Part shown: one piece after another, positions 10,801-23,872 of the stretch | How positions within the stretch are numbered: the stretch's first letter is position 1 | Layout: each line of letters starts with the position of its first letter | Source of the DNA: Pegea sp. RAD2-039 | Taxonomy: Eukaryota > Chordata > Thaliacea > Salpida > Salpidae | Direction of reading: 5' to 3' | Length of the DNA stretch: 64,000 nt | Assembly (NCBI GenBank): GCA_034620365.1 | Contig: JAQGEQ010000365.1 | Coordinates: forward strand, 186,001-250,000 | The notes under the pieces: generated by a model | The model's input: the letters and a program-made list of their open reading frames with translations, nothing else | Told to the model about the DNA's origin: nothing | The model's database searches: none | Program-made: the position numbers and the translations under genes

Positions 10801-13622
10801 AGAAAAATTCATTTTGATAACTTATTTGTGCTTCGGCTCACGATTCTCTAATTACTAATTGTTTTGATATTTTAGTTATAAAATAAAGTTTTTAAAAACG
10901 TTGAAAATTTAAATTGTTGAACATAAATTGAAATACATAAAACATTATTCCATTTCAATAAAGTCTCTTATTGATGTTAATTGTTTTGCTTGAATAACAA
11001 AGTCTTGAAATTTCTTTTAATCATCTTTAAAACAATCTGTAATAATTACTTCTTATAGAACAAAACTTTGATTAATTTCATCTTAAAATTATTAAGAAAG
11101 TGTTTTGACTAACCGATATTGCTAAACTAAAAGCTTTGAATATGTAGTAATTGCAACTAACAAATATTAAGAAGTAATTATTTAAAATTATTATAATTAA
11201 GAATAAAGTTAATAAGTTTGATAAAAAATATCTGAAATCATTCTTTATTCTATAAAAATTATTCGATAATTTAAACTTTGGTGTCAAAATTATTCATATA
11301 AATAAACTATTAAAAAACTGAAGGAAAATTTTACAGAATTTAATATAATTTTATTAAAAACTTAAGAAATTATTGTGAAAAATATTCATTAAAATATTAA
11401 AATATTATTCTTGAATTATCTAGAAGTTTATAGAAAAAGAAAAATTCAAATTAATAATATTACAAAAAAAGGATTTTCCAAAAAATAAGCTTCCGTTATA
11501 ACTTGAAACTATTAAAAACAATAGATTGCAATTTCATACAAAATAGAGATGATAACAGAATTAAATTAGAAGATGTCAACATTTTTGTAGAAGCAAAGTT
11601 CCCGGTTTGCCAACATATTTCTTAAAACGAAGCTGGTAAACTAGATTACATAACTGTCGTCATAAGTGACATATTGTCAATTGAGTTGAATGACTTTTAA
11701 TATCGATGTAATTAAGAATAAAGTTGATACCACAACATAATAGTCTGAATATCTAATTACTTACCAACTAAAACCACAAACTTCCTTATTTTAGAATTAT
11801 TAAACATCTGAAAATAGAAAGTTTGGTAAAAGCATAGTTCATTGAAATTAAAGTCATTTAGATAAATAAGTAAAAAACAGGAATTAGAACATTACTAAAT
11901 CTCATTCTTTTGAATTTATTTATATTTTGAGTTTGCTTTAAACAAATGAATAAATTTTCTTTTAACGTTTTTTACAAAACATTCAAAATTGTTGCAAATT
12001 ATTAAGTTGATTTTTTGTGAAATTTTTCAAAGTTGAAAAAAAAGTGAAATTTTTGTCGAGTATTTTTCGTTTCATGAAAATAGAACTGATGATAAACTTG
12101 AAATATCCTGTAGGTGAAAAAGTCCCCAACATTTTCTCTTTCACAAAATAAGAGAATTTCTTTTCTTAAGTTGTCTACAAGTAAAGTTGCTAGAAATTTT
12201 AGTTCACAAAAAAATCAGCGAATAACTTTTGATTGTAAAAGATAATAAAATGTTTTTATTGAAATTTTTAAATAATTATTCTTTTAGATTTACTCTTCAA
12301 AAAGCAATTAGAAAGTTTAAAGTGATTTGTGGTGTTTATAGAGATTAAATAAATGAAGTAATTGTTGCTTGATGAAAATAGAGATCAGTTTACAAAACAA
12401 TAATAAATAAAAGGAATATATTACGCAACTTTTATAATTTCTTAATCAATAAATCCATTTATAAAAAATACAAAAACTTTAACAAAACAACAACTCATTA
12501 AATTCGTTAAATAATTATATAAACTTCCGAAAAAAACAATTTCAATTTGTTTATTTTATAAACTTTCTAAAAGTCCCTAATATTTACTTTTTTAGTTCAT
12601 TAATACCTTTAAAATTACTTAATTAATTGATGAAAAACCAAATTAAATAGATAAAATTAATTCTTTTCAAAACAAGTATTTAGCTAATATATATTGACGA
12701 ATATTAAATTGATCTGTTTACAAACAAACAAGTATTTATTTGTTTCGCTTGAAGAAATTTCATAAGGAATTCTAATTTCAGAGAAAGTCTTAAAACAAAC
12801 AAATTACAAATTAGTTGGTTTCTTGTCTGATTTGATTTTAATTTTCTATTTGTTTTTGAGAAATATTAAGATTCAGATTTATTTTAAAGAAAATCTAACA
12901 AAAAATTTAAATTATTTGTCCAAATTTTGAACAAAGTTTAAATAAAAGTACTAATTATCAGAGTTCTATTAATTTATACAAAAAAATGATATAAATTTAC
13001 TTTTATAATAATTTATAATAAACGCATTGACAATACATAATAATATTGTTAAACTTTTTTCACTAATTATTAAATCAAAACCACAGAAAAAATTAAATTT
13101 ATATATTTAGCAGCAGATAAAAACTATTTTATTTTATAATTGGAAATAATTGTTTTTTTTTGGGTTTAAAAAAATAGTTGATTTGAATTAATTGAATTAA
13201 ATAATTAATAAAATTATTAAATATTTCCAAAATTCATTTTTGGCTTCTAAATAAAATTGAAAATAGAGACTAATTGAAAAATTCTTTTTTTCTCAAAATC
13301 TTTTATTGGTTATAAATTGAAGCATTTAACAAAAAGTTTATAAGTTTGTTGGAACAGCTTTTAAATCTTAAAGAAAACGTCTTAGGAGTTCAAACGCTCG
13401 CGTTTCTCGATATTTGATGTTTTATTTTTCGAAAACCTTTTTCGCATTATCCTAAAAATTTTTATGTTAACTTAGTTAGACCGTGAACTTTATTTATTTT
13501 ATTTAGGATCATCAATTATATTTATATAAAAAATAAATAGCTTTTAAAACATTTATTTTATTGATCATTAAATAATTCTCAAATTTTTATCATATTTTTT
13601 AGATTATTTTCAAATAGTAAAG
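7871..13622. other. long A+T-rich intergenic region, nothing recognised
   Basis: About 5.7 kb of A+T-rich sequence. Open frames are short and have chance-like composition. I see no tRNA, no transposon protein motif and no exon resembling the TEP or astacin-like genes. Promoter elements for TEP gene B must lie at its right end but I cannot single them out. Confidence 0.6.
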
Positions 13623-16600
13623 ATGTGTCTTCCATTTAAGCTGCTTGTATTTGCAGCATTTTGTATCTTTCAGTTCAAGATTACTTCTGCAAAAAAGTAA
13701 GTCACAAATTTATTCCAATTTTTAAATTTGAAATTGAACCAATTTTTTATAAAAATAATTTTCTTTTTCAGTCAATATCTGATATATGTCCCAAAGTTTG
13801 TACACCCAGGGCAACCAATCAATTATGTGGTCCACAATTTGATAGCAACTGAAGACGTTTTAGTCACCGGGATATTAACTTACAAACACGGGACACTGTC
13901 CACCAACTCAATAGTCTTTCAAGGAGGTAAAAATTAACTTTAACGAAATACTTGAAAAATCTAATCAAATACTAAAAGTTGAAAATTCAAAAAGAAAAGT
14001 TTTAATGAAATTATTTACTTCAGGTGAAAACAAAATGTTGTCGACAGAAAAAGTGAGTTAATTGAAGTTGTTTGTAGTTTAAACTTTTAATATTTTCAGC
14101 TTCCATTAACTACTACCAGAAAAAGTGGTTTGAAGTTGAAGATTACTGGTAGAAGTCGTTTTGGAGAAATCCTTTTTACTGATGAGACGTCCAATTTTCG
14201 TGTGAAAAAATACCAATCAATGATTATTCAAACTGATAAATCTGCGTACAAACCTGGACAAATAGGTGACAAATATTTACTAATTATTTAAAAAAGTGAA
14301 TTTGTTGAAATTTGATGTTTTATATTCAGTGAAATTCAGAATAATAAATCTTGATGTCAATTTGAAACCTTTGACTCATAAACTGAATTATGAGATTACT
14401 GACTCCAAATCAAACGTGATTCTGTTGAAGGAGAATCAAGTTCCAACTCTTGGTGTAGTTGGTGATGAACTACAAATTCATGAAGATACACCAGCTGGTG
14501 ATTGGACGATTAAAGCAACCGATCATATAACTGTAAGTTTTGATGTCTAACTAGAATATGAATAAAAATGATTGAATTTACAGAAGTATCGTTATAAAGT
14601 GAAATTTCAAGTGAAAACTGACAAACTACCAAGATTTGAGGTGATGATAAAAGCTCCTAATTACTACTATTTATCATCTGATGGTTTAACTGTTAAGTTG
14701 CAAGCAAAGTAAGTTAGCATGTCATCTTGTAATCATTTATATTAATTAACTCAAATGTAAAGATTCTTATAAAGTGATTTTTTAATCTAAACTGATCTTA
14801 GGTAGATTTAAATTTAGTTTCATTTTGTAATTAAAAAGAAAAACTTCTTGTTTTTATTGATAACAAAATTAAACAAAATCGCTTAAAAATTATTATAATT
14901 GGTGATAAAAAGTTAATTCAAAATATTTTTAAATTCTACGAAAGTTTTAAAGTTAATAATAAATATATAAAAAACGATTTCGAACCCAGCCTTCGATAGC
15001 TCAGTTGGTAGAGCGGTGGATTGTAGCGTTTGTTGAAATCCATAGGTCGCTGGTTCGAATCCAATAATAAAAAGAATTTAAAAAAAAATCTTTTTTTATA
15101 AAGCTATGAAGAAAGAGAAAAGAAAGTTTCTGGAAAAGCTTTGATTGAAGTTGCTCTTTTAGAATCAAGAGATGATTGGAGAATGAATTATTACGATAAA
15201 TATTATAAAGAGGATTTAATAACATCAGTAAAAAAAGAATTTGCGGTGAATCAACTTCAAAACATTTCATCGATTATTTCATTTTTAACAACTAGAATCT
15301 TAACTTGTAATTTGAATAAAATTTCTTTAACTAATTTTTTTTTATTAGAATTTCACTGGAGAAGCTCAGCTGTTTGTAGATTCAGCAAAACTTGGTTCTT
15401 TTAATATTGAAAGTGTTACAAAATGTATTGTTGTCTTTGCTTCTGTTACTGAACTGAATACAACTGTTGAACTAAATACAACAAGAAGAATTGATATAGA
15501 AGATCAACCAATCAAAATCAAGAAATTATTTTCATCTAAGATTGCAAAACCTGGTCTTCAGTATTTTGCTTATGTAAGTAATTCGATAAATGTTTCAAAG
15601 TTGCTTCAACCTTCAATTTTTTTAGTTTAAAATCTCAGAAATTGACGGCAAATTGATTCAAGATTCATTTCGACAAAGAAATCAGCTGTCAATCAAAGCA
15701 ACAATTAAGTGAGTGACACTTGAAATTAGAAAACAAAAAATTTAAATATTTTTAAATAGAAAATTTCCGAATCCAATCAAACCAATCGAACCAATCGAAC
15801 CAATCAGCAAAAAACCACGTGTAGTGGGTCCTCCATCTGCACAATTCACTACGCAACCACCTCCGAAAGGTCCTCATGAAAACGGACCTTCAACGCCTCT
15901 TTACAACATCATTGACGATGGGGGTCTTACGTATGGTGCTGATGGATGGATGCCGGGTGTTAGAAAGCCGACGCAAGTAACAAACGAAGAACCGACAATC
16001 AGGAATTATGAGATCTCACCTGACGGCAGAGTTGCTGTGAACTTGAACTTACCTGAATATAAGTTTTACGAAATTGATTTTCAAGTAAACTTCACTATTT
16101 GAAAGGAAATATTTATCGAAATGTTTTATACTTTAGGCTTATATAGAAGGAACTGATGTGGGAGAGTTGAATTGGTCGGTTTCAACAGCTGAATCAAGAT
16201 CTTATTCATTTATTCAAATTATCTCACCGGAAATAATATTCGAAGGAAAAATAGCAAACTTTACAGTTATATCAAACAAAGTTATTGAAAAACTACAAAT
16301 TTTAGTAAGTCACTTATTATTAAAAAAAAATATTTTGTAAATTATCTTTTGTTGTCAGATTAAATCAAAAGGAAATATTCTATCCAATCAACAAGTCACA
16401 TATGACAGCAACTCAAAATCAGTGAACTTTGAACTTTTGATCACTCGTCAAATGTCACCATCAGCTACTATTTTAGTATCTTATGTGAGACAAGACGGTG
16501 AGATTGTAGCAGATTACATCACAATTACTGTTGGTGTTTCATTAGAAAATAAAGTAAGTTGTTCAACTAACATAAAACAATTCATCCTTTAACTAATTAC

Positions 16601-19600
16601 AACTTGTATTATCTGAATTATTAAACTAATAAGCAACAACCTTTACATTTATATAACATTTATAGAATAGTTAGACGAAGTTAATATTTGAATAGCAATT
16701 TGTCACTGACATTGATGAAGCTAAAGAAGCAGTACTTTTTATAAAAACAAGTTTTCTGTAGATCAAAGTATATCAACTGCTAATCAAACTGTATCATAGG
16801 TTCTGCTGCAAACATCAGCTGATTCAGTTGATGCTGGAAGCAATATTCAAATTTCAGTTCAAACATCTGAAAGAGGAAGTCTTGTAGGATTACAAGCTAT
16901 TGATAAAAGTGTTTTGTTGATGAAAGATGCTAATGAGGTTTCAATAAATGAGGTAAAGGAAAGAAGAAAATATTTTCGAAAATATTTAATGTATTATGGT
17001 GAAAAAACAATTAAAACTACAAATATATTGAGAATTTTACCAAAAGTTTTATACGTTAGTTTGAATTTGAATTTAATTACAGATAACAAGACAAATGTTA
17101 AAATATTCTGGTGGTAGTAAACGTCATATTCATGATTGGTGGCCGAGAACTAACGAAGGGTCGACTGCTACAAGCATCTTTCAATCAAGCTCAATGAATG
17201 TTTTAACAGATGCTTATATCCATGAAAGTAATTTAAATTTCTGATAAAATTTAGTTTTTTAACAACTTCAAAAAAAATTATATCAGTTTTTAGTTTTTAT
17301 TTATTAAAATAAATGCGAAGGAAGGTGTCTGAAGAGAGCATCTCTTTTTAATTTTTAGTTCAAAGGTTTTTGGAAATAAACAATTTTTACTTTTATTAAT
17401 TTTATTTTTTTTATCAAAAAGTAAATCTCTTTTTTAGCTAATTATATATTTAGAAAATTTATAAAATTTAGGATTATATAATAGAACATAAGAAATAAAA
17501 ATATAAGCATATAAAAAGAGCTTTTTGAACTCAATTTTTAATTTTGTAACAGAAAAATTTACACATAGTTATTTAAACGAATATTATGGAGTACCTTATC
17601 TCCCATTTTCATATTTTCCTCGTCATCTTAAGAAGCCTCGTCCTCAAATTTTTATAAGTAATTCTTTGTACGTTGAATTAAAAAAACCAAGAATGGTTTT
17701 TCCTGCAACTTGGCTTTGGAAAGAAACCATTTCAAAGTGAGTTTTTTAGATTAATAACAAAATTTGAATAAAATTGTTTTTAGCAATGAAGGTCTAGCAG
17801 TATTCAATGTTACTGTACCAGATACAATTACATCATGGGTGTTGAATGCTTTCTCAGTATCTGAAAACTATGGTTTAGGTGTTGCTACTTCATCACAGGT
17901 GATTGAATTGAAATAATCAATTTGAAGAAATAGAAATTTTTAAAAAGATTTAAAAGATTGAAAAATGAATGTTAGAAAATTGATTGGTTGATATAAAAGT
18001 AAAACTATTTGAGTTATTCTAAAGATAAATGTATCCACAAAAATACTTCAGAATATTTCATTGAAATAATATCTACTCTTTACTAAACTGAAAGTTTCAA
18101 AGTTTTAAAAGCTTAAAAAGTTAATTATTAGATTGTTTTAAAGAAAAATTATAAAAATAATTGTAAATAAAATATAAAAAATAGTTTTTTTTAAGAAAAA
18201 TTAAGTGATAAGTAACAAAACTTTTTTATAAAGTTTAATAAAAAAATCACAACAGGAAAAGCAGAAAATAAATCTAATCAATAAAAGTTAAAACAATTTT
18301 CAAGAAAAAAGTTGCTTCAAAATACTTACTCAATATTGTAATAAAAATACTATAAATATTTTAAGATTTTCATTAAAAAGTTTTAATTATTTAGAATAAT
18401 TCTTGAAAACTTAGTGAAAATTCTGTAATATTTCTGTTTTCAAAAAAATCATAAATCTTCAGTTTTAAATTCAAATCTCTAAAAACTAACTAACTGACAA
18501 ACTTAAAAAAAAACTAAAAAAAAAACTCAATGATTAAAAATGAAATTACGTTTTGCAGATTACAGTTTCAAGAAACTTTTTTATCAATTTAAATGTTCCA
18601 TTGAAAGTGATACGAGGAGAGATTGTAATAATTCAAGCAATCATCTTCAACTACTTCAAAATGGACTTGATGGTTAGTTCGATTTTATATCAAATAACAT
18701 TTCGTATGAAACAAAAGTTTTATATTTAGGTTGATGTGAGACTACACAATGAAAATGGATTCGAACTAATCATGCCAGTTGATGATGAAGCAGTTGCTGG
18801 TAGAATTCGTCGAATTAAAATTCGTGCAGAAGATCAATATTCAATATCTTTCCCGTTGAAGATGAATCAAATTGGAGAAATTGATATTCAAGTATCTGCA
18901 TCATCAGTAGTTGCAGCTGATTCATTGATTAGAAAGATTTCTGTGAAGGTATCTGATGTCAATATTTTTATGTTTTTTTTGCAACAAATCTTTTGTAAAA
19001 GCCTGAAGGTCTTCAACAATGTTCGTCTCAATCTGTCTTATTCAGACGTGATAGAAGAACAAATGAAGACTCTGTTAAACAGCTCAATGTACAACTACCT
19101 TCTGAATTTGTTCTTGGATCTGAAAGTGTAAAGATGTTTGTTTTTGGTAAGCTTGTAAAATACTTGTTGTTAACAATTCTTCAAATATCACTTTACTATA
19201 TTCCATAAAGATTTTATATTGTTAGATACAAACTACTATATATTAGTAGATTGATTTACTTTATTATCAACTTGTCTAAACATATTTTCTACTTTGTACT
19301 TAGGTTCTTCAAACCAAGATTTAGTTGTTACAGTTACAAAAGATCATGTGTCTCAAAACATTACAATACTTGCTAACAGCCGAATGGGTTCAACCAGAAT
19401 CGATGTAAGATATTTTGAATTTGTGTAACAACTTGAAGTTTGTGAAATATTTATTTTGCTTAGTTACCTGCTACTAATGGTGAAGTTAATATTGAAGCTT
19501 CAGCAGTTCGACCTGGTACTTGGCTTGCTAGTGCAATTATGTACATTTGCTACAATATAGTTGAATCTCCATCTTCTATTTCTTCATTTGATTGTAATCT

Positions 19601-22401
19601 TGAATTTAATGATCAAAGTATTGATTTTGCAAATATGACACTTTGTTGCAGGTTATTTGCAAAAGTTTATTCCTTAATTTGTAAACAGAAAAATATTGAT
19701 GAAAGACAATAAAGTTGTTTTTGAAATTTCTTAAACTTTTTAATGTTTTTTAAGTTTAAAAACACATTACCGTCGGCCAATTGGAATGGTTCTTTACCAA
19801 ATCAACCTTCCAAGTGGTTTCAAAGTGAATTTAGATGAAGAAATCACAAGAAATCGTGAAGCAAATCTTGTAGAGCTTAAACAAGGAAGTGTCAATTATC
19901 ATTATGAGGTAAAAATGATGCTATGTGAATAACTTTCTACTTCAAATACTTCAACAGTTGTTTCGGAGAAGTAAAAACTGTGCAACGACTCAAATGAAAA
20001 GGTATCAACAAGTAGCTAACAACAAACCACTAACTATCAAGGTTCAAGACTCTTATCAATCACCAGGTACAACTACTTCTTATATCAAAGTGCTTTTCTC
20101 ATTTGAAGATTCTCAAATTCGCTTTCGTATTTAATCAAGAGTAAAAACCCATTTTGTATCAAATAATATTTTTGAGATTTTGTAAATTTGTAATTCTTCT
20201 GATAATTTAATCATAAAATCGTTTTTGTTAGTTTGAATATCAAAGTAAACATTTTCATTTAAACGTTATTATTATTCTAATATTATAACTTCTTATGCTT
20301 TTTTAACTTAATGGTTAATGCTTATTGACTTTCTTGTAAGCTTTAGATATAAAGTTCAAACAAGTTCAGTTACTTTAGTAGCTTCTGTAGACTCAGAGAT
20401 GTAACTGTCATTCATAATGAATCATTTTTTTCCTAATATATTTTTACTTTATTGCTTTAGCGAAACAAATTAGTTTATTTTCAATTTGAAATATTTAAAT
20501 TTCTGACTGAAAAAGTTAAAACTTCAAATTTTATTTTTAGATAAATCTTTAATTAAGAGTTATTCAGTTCCTAGTTTTGAAGAGGTAGAAATATGTGAAC
20601 TTTGTGGGTCGAAATGTGCTGGGTGTCCAGGTCTGTACTTCAACAAAATAGCTGATAATTACAAATAATAAGAAAATAGTTTTTAAATATTTTGAAAATT
20701 CCAGAATCTATTTTAAGCGAATGGAAATTACTAAAACCTTGCTTATCTTCATGTGATGAAGATTTTGAAGAACTTTATCGCGATTGTATTGATCCAATAA
20801 AAAATGAAATTATTGACAGCAGTTTTTGTGGTTTTTCTGCTAAACCTTTCAAGAGGGTTTTATGTCAAACGCCTTTATTACCTGAATGCCCAAGTGAGAG
20901 ATTTGAAGTTGAACTATTTCTTAAAACCGATTTTAACTTCAACCTTTTTAATTTCGTGAATTTGTTGTTTCAGTCAAGCACCTAGGAATTTTGGAATTTT
21001 ATGATATGTACGAAGGATATCCAATTACGTTACTCTATCAAAACTGTGGTGTTTTTGCTAACAGTATTTTTAACAAAGGTGGCTTCTCTGAACCCAAAAT
21101 ACCAAGTAACCACCTTTTTGAATTTCAAAACTTTTTATAAAACTCAAAATCTCATAAAATTAAATAAAAGAATATTAATAAACTAGATATCAATTGAGTT
21201 ACTTGCAGATGACTAGATTGTGTTCTTGTTGTAGAAGCTTCAATAATTGAAGTTATTATTTACAAACTTCTATTTTCAAAGGTGTTCGTTTTCAAGGGGC
21301 TTTCTCCTGTCCTTTTACTTTTGAAAATTTTATTTTTTCGAATGGATTCACTATATCTATACTGATGTACATGGAACATCTTCCTCTGCAGACTGATTTA
21401 TTGAGTTATGAATTCAATAAGCTTCATCAATATCAACCATTTTTTAAATTCTTACTGATAAAAAGTCATGACAGGTTTCTATTTTTCTACAATTATATAT
21501 TTCAGCTAAATTTTCATGTTTCTTATAGAAATGGAGATTTCTTAAAATTTGAAGTAATATTTGAGGATACACGATACACTACTCATGTCAGCCAACCTTT
21601 GTAAGTTTCTCAATTTTAACATCAGAATCCCAATCAAATCTCAACTTTTTAAATTTTCAAATAATTTAAGTTTAAATACCAATTAGTAGAAAATCTTTTG
21701 AAATAAACTTGCTTAAATCCATATTTTAAGATATACAACTTCAAACCTTTTGGTTTATTGTATTCAACGGTAGTGATGTTATATGTAGTAAATTGCATTA
21801 ATATATCAAATTGTATGATTGTCTAAACGATTATTTCAAATTCAAATCATTTTTTAGATGGAAATTAGATTTAAGTTATGAAAAATTATTATTTTTTGAA
21901 GGTTACCTTTACACCAATGGACTCATCTGCTGATAACTTGGCACCCTAATAGACATTCAGTTTATATAAACGGGAAAAAGTCTGGAAAGGAATTCGTTGA
22001 AACCTTAAATACAGTTCAAGAGCTTTATCGTTTCAGAGCAAGGTTCAGAGTTGGTGGCCAAAATATAGAGAAAGGTTAGTAGACTTTAAATAAATTGGTG
22101 ATATCAATAAAAACTATTTATGTAACAAATATCTTATTTAATAGATTTATTCAGAGGCAATGCGACCTCTATCGGATTATGGAATCGAAACTTTAACGAC
22201 GATGAAGCTTTACAAACTTATAACTTTTACGAAGAGATACTAATCACTGCTAATAACAATATTGAACCAATTTTAAAACCTTATATGCAAAAGCATCTCT
22301 TTTCTTTTTCACTTAGTAAAGACAATAGCTGTTTTTCTGTACCAGCAACATTAAGTCAACTTCTAAATAGTGATTCATGTTTCAGTAAAATGAATCCTTA
22401 A
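13623..22401 (+). CDS. TEP gene B: secreted TEP lacking the whole thioester domain, with TSP1- and LamG-like C-terminus
   Basis: Thirty exons summing to 1540 codons: 13623-13696, 13772-13926, 14024-14052, 14100-14265, 14330-14532, 14584-14708, 15104-15245, 15349-15573, 15626-15708, 15760-16084, 16137-16304, 16359-16553, 16800-16952, 17083-17227, 17553-17736, 17784-17898, 18559-18672, 18730-18948, 19002-19146, 19304-19404, 19464-19651, 19755-19908, 19958-20066, 20541-20630, 20705-20893, 20974-21105, 21282-21474, 21529-21600, 21902-22074, 22145-22401. A signal peptide begins the protein (MCLPFKLLVFAAFCIF). TEP hallmarks follow: IIQTDKSAYKPGQ near residue 129, [18 protein letters not shown]. Exon 19 (first half of CUB) splices in phase directly into the second half of CUB at GSSNQD, so roughly 320 residues present in C, including CGEQ, are absent. 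The 157-bp intron at the junction holds no remnant exons. A Cys motif, TSP1-like module and LamG-like domain close the protein. Likely a secreted scaffold that cannot bind covalently; role unknown. Confidence 0.88.
14990..15068 (+). pseudogene. tRNA-Tyr-derived sequence inside an intron of gene B
   Basis: The sequence starts like an intron-containing tRNA-Tyr: acceptor arm CCTTCGA, D arm with an intact A box (TAGCTCAGTTGG), anticodon GTA followed by a short intron, then an intact B box (GGTTCGAATCC). Immediately after the B box it switches to AATAATAAAAAG, so the 3' acceptor strand that should read TCGAAGG is missing and no acceptor stem can form. A run of seven T at 15092-15098 could end a Pol III transcript. 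It reads as a 3'-truncated or retroposed copy, not a working tRNA gene. Confidence 0.8.
15760..16084 (+). other. proline-rich insert within gene B macroglobulin region
   Basis: This exon is twice as long as its counterpart in C (325 against 163 nt). It encodes a Pro-rich stretch with tandem KPIEPIEPI-type repeats, then PPSAQFTTQPPP and a Gly/Asp-rich piece, before returning to the shared macroglobulin strand (SPDGRVAVNLNLPEYKFYEI). It looks like an extended flexible loop unique to B. Confidence 0.75.
17293..17350 (-). mobile_element. short LINE 3'-end fragment in intron of gene B
   Basis: About 58 bp match the terminal part of the LINE 3' end seen at 26828, 29661, 32523 and 45919 (ttatttattaaaataaatgc, then gaaggaaggtgtctgaagag). 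Orientation is antisense to the host gene, as for the other copies. Confidence 0.65.
20063..20134 (+). other. alternative terminal tail of gene B
   Basis: The same donor read-through arrangement as in A and C: if the GTACAA donor after SYQSP is skipped, the frame runs [20 protein letters not shown] and RI to a TAA at 20132-20134. This gives a protein without the Cys motif, TSP1 and LamG parts. Nucleotide identity with A and C is essentially complete here although the preceding exon differs more. Confidence 0.5.
20541..22401 (+). other. gene B C-terminal extension: Cys motif, TSP1-like, LamG-like
   Basis: Exon 20541-20630 encodes a Cys motif (CELCGSKCAGC). Exon 20705-20893 encodes a six-Cys TSP1-like module: SEWKLLKPC, CDEDF, YRDC, FCGF, RVLC, then PECP. 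The last five exons encode a LamG/concanavalin A-like fold, recognisable from HQWTHLLITWHPNRHSVYIN, GKKSG and SIGLWNRNFNDDEALQTY. The Cys-motif and TSP1 exons are symmetrical phase 1-1, as expected of shuffled modules. Confidence 0.75.
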
Positions 22402-23872
22402 CTTCCATATTTTTTACAACTCTTTCTATATTAGAGATATTTTTTGATTTTGTTTCTATAAAGATATTAATTTAAGAAATTGTTAACATTTCTTTGAAGC
22501 TATATGTAGAGTTCGTGTCATTTTTAGGCATTTAATAAACTTGTAATCGCAAAAAATAATTTCTTTCAAAAAATAAACGCAGTTTTTAGAAGTTTATTGT
22601 AGACTAAAGTTGAGTTTAGAAGTTTATCAATTTAAGTTTCAAATGAAATAAGGAAGTTTTAATTAAGAAAGTTGTTTTTTGAGCTTTTCTCAACAGACAA
22701 CAGAGAAATCAAAGTTATAAATAAACATCAACTTTTAAAGTTGTGTTAATAATAACTCTAATTATGTATTTTCAAAGTTTTTAATTCATTATAATATCTT
22801 TTTAAAACATATTGATTGTGTTTTATTAAATCGACAATAATTTTGATGAGAATTAAATTTGAAAATATTTTACTTTGACCACATATAAAATTTAGAAGTT
22901 TGTTTATATAAGAATTTCTTTGTCATCATATAAACTTGTCGAACAATTAAGTTTATTTTCAGCTGATTTTTTAGAAAAACACCGAAAACCTAAAAGAAAG
23001 TAGTTTCTTCAAAAATAAACTTAGATTCGTATTTCATTCAATTTAATATTTAAAAGCTCAGAAAATGAATGAAATATTAATTATGTTTCATAGTTGGATT
23101 TCTATAAAAAAATTTTCTCAAACGAATAAGACGTTTTTTACTTTATAAATAAATGCTAAATGATCAAATTTAAATCATTCAAGAACTGCAGTGATTAGAT
23201 TAACTTTGATATTTTATATGATTCACTTTTAATTATATAATCTACTAAACAAAAAGTTGAAAGTTTTTAATTTAATTAAAAGTTGCTACATAATATAACA
23301 AAAAAACAAAAACATTTTTTTAAGTTGTTGTTTCTGTAATTAAATGTAGAGAAGAAATTTGCTTAAAACTTTTCAACGTCGCTTCTCCTTTAGATTGCCT
23401 CTAGCTAAGATTATCAAAACAGTTTTTGTATAAGAACTGGAAAGGAAGAAGAACTGTTTAAGTTTTTTTTTGAAAATGCAGAACTATTTGTTGTTGATAG
23501 TCAACAAGTCAGTCTATAAAAAGCGTTTCATTAAATAGATAATCCAGTTGAAAGTTTAAAGAATTGAAATAAGCTGAATAGAAAGTTAAAGAAAATTAAG
23601 TTTAATTCATAAAACTTTTGAAACTTTTTTAATTAGATTATTTTACTATTTACTCGAAGCTTGAAAAATATCTGAATTTGCGTAATTTCTTGAAATTATA
23701 TTAGATTTTTGAGAAAGTATTTCTAATTCGAAATTATTCTAATTCGTTTTAAAATAACTAAATTTTATTTCGTTTAAATCAAAAACTTTTTAATTACTAA
23801 AAATTCTTACAAACAAAACTAATTTAAAAATTTATTTCCAGGTTTTTGTAGCAAAAGTATTCAAACTTGAAA
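22402..23872. other. intergenic spacer between TEP genes B and C
   Basis: 1.47 kb of A+T-rich sequence. Apart from the poly(A) signal of B I see nothing that resembles a gene. The promoter of C is expected near the right end but no distinct element stands out. Confidence 0.6.
22534..22539 (+). promoter_or_regulatory. poly(A) signal of gene B
   Basis: AATAAA 133 bp after the stop codon of B; nearest canonical signal. Confidence 0.6.

Noticed and set aside
14990-15068. Functional tRNA-Tyr gene
   Set aside because: The 3' half of the T arm and the acceptor strand are missing, so the molecule cannot be closed or charged.
19147-19303. Hidden TED exons in the short intron of gene B
   Set aside because: The 157 bp was read in all plus frames. 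It contains no CGEQ, no TED motif and no further acceptor/donor pair.
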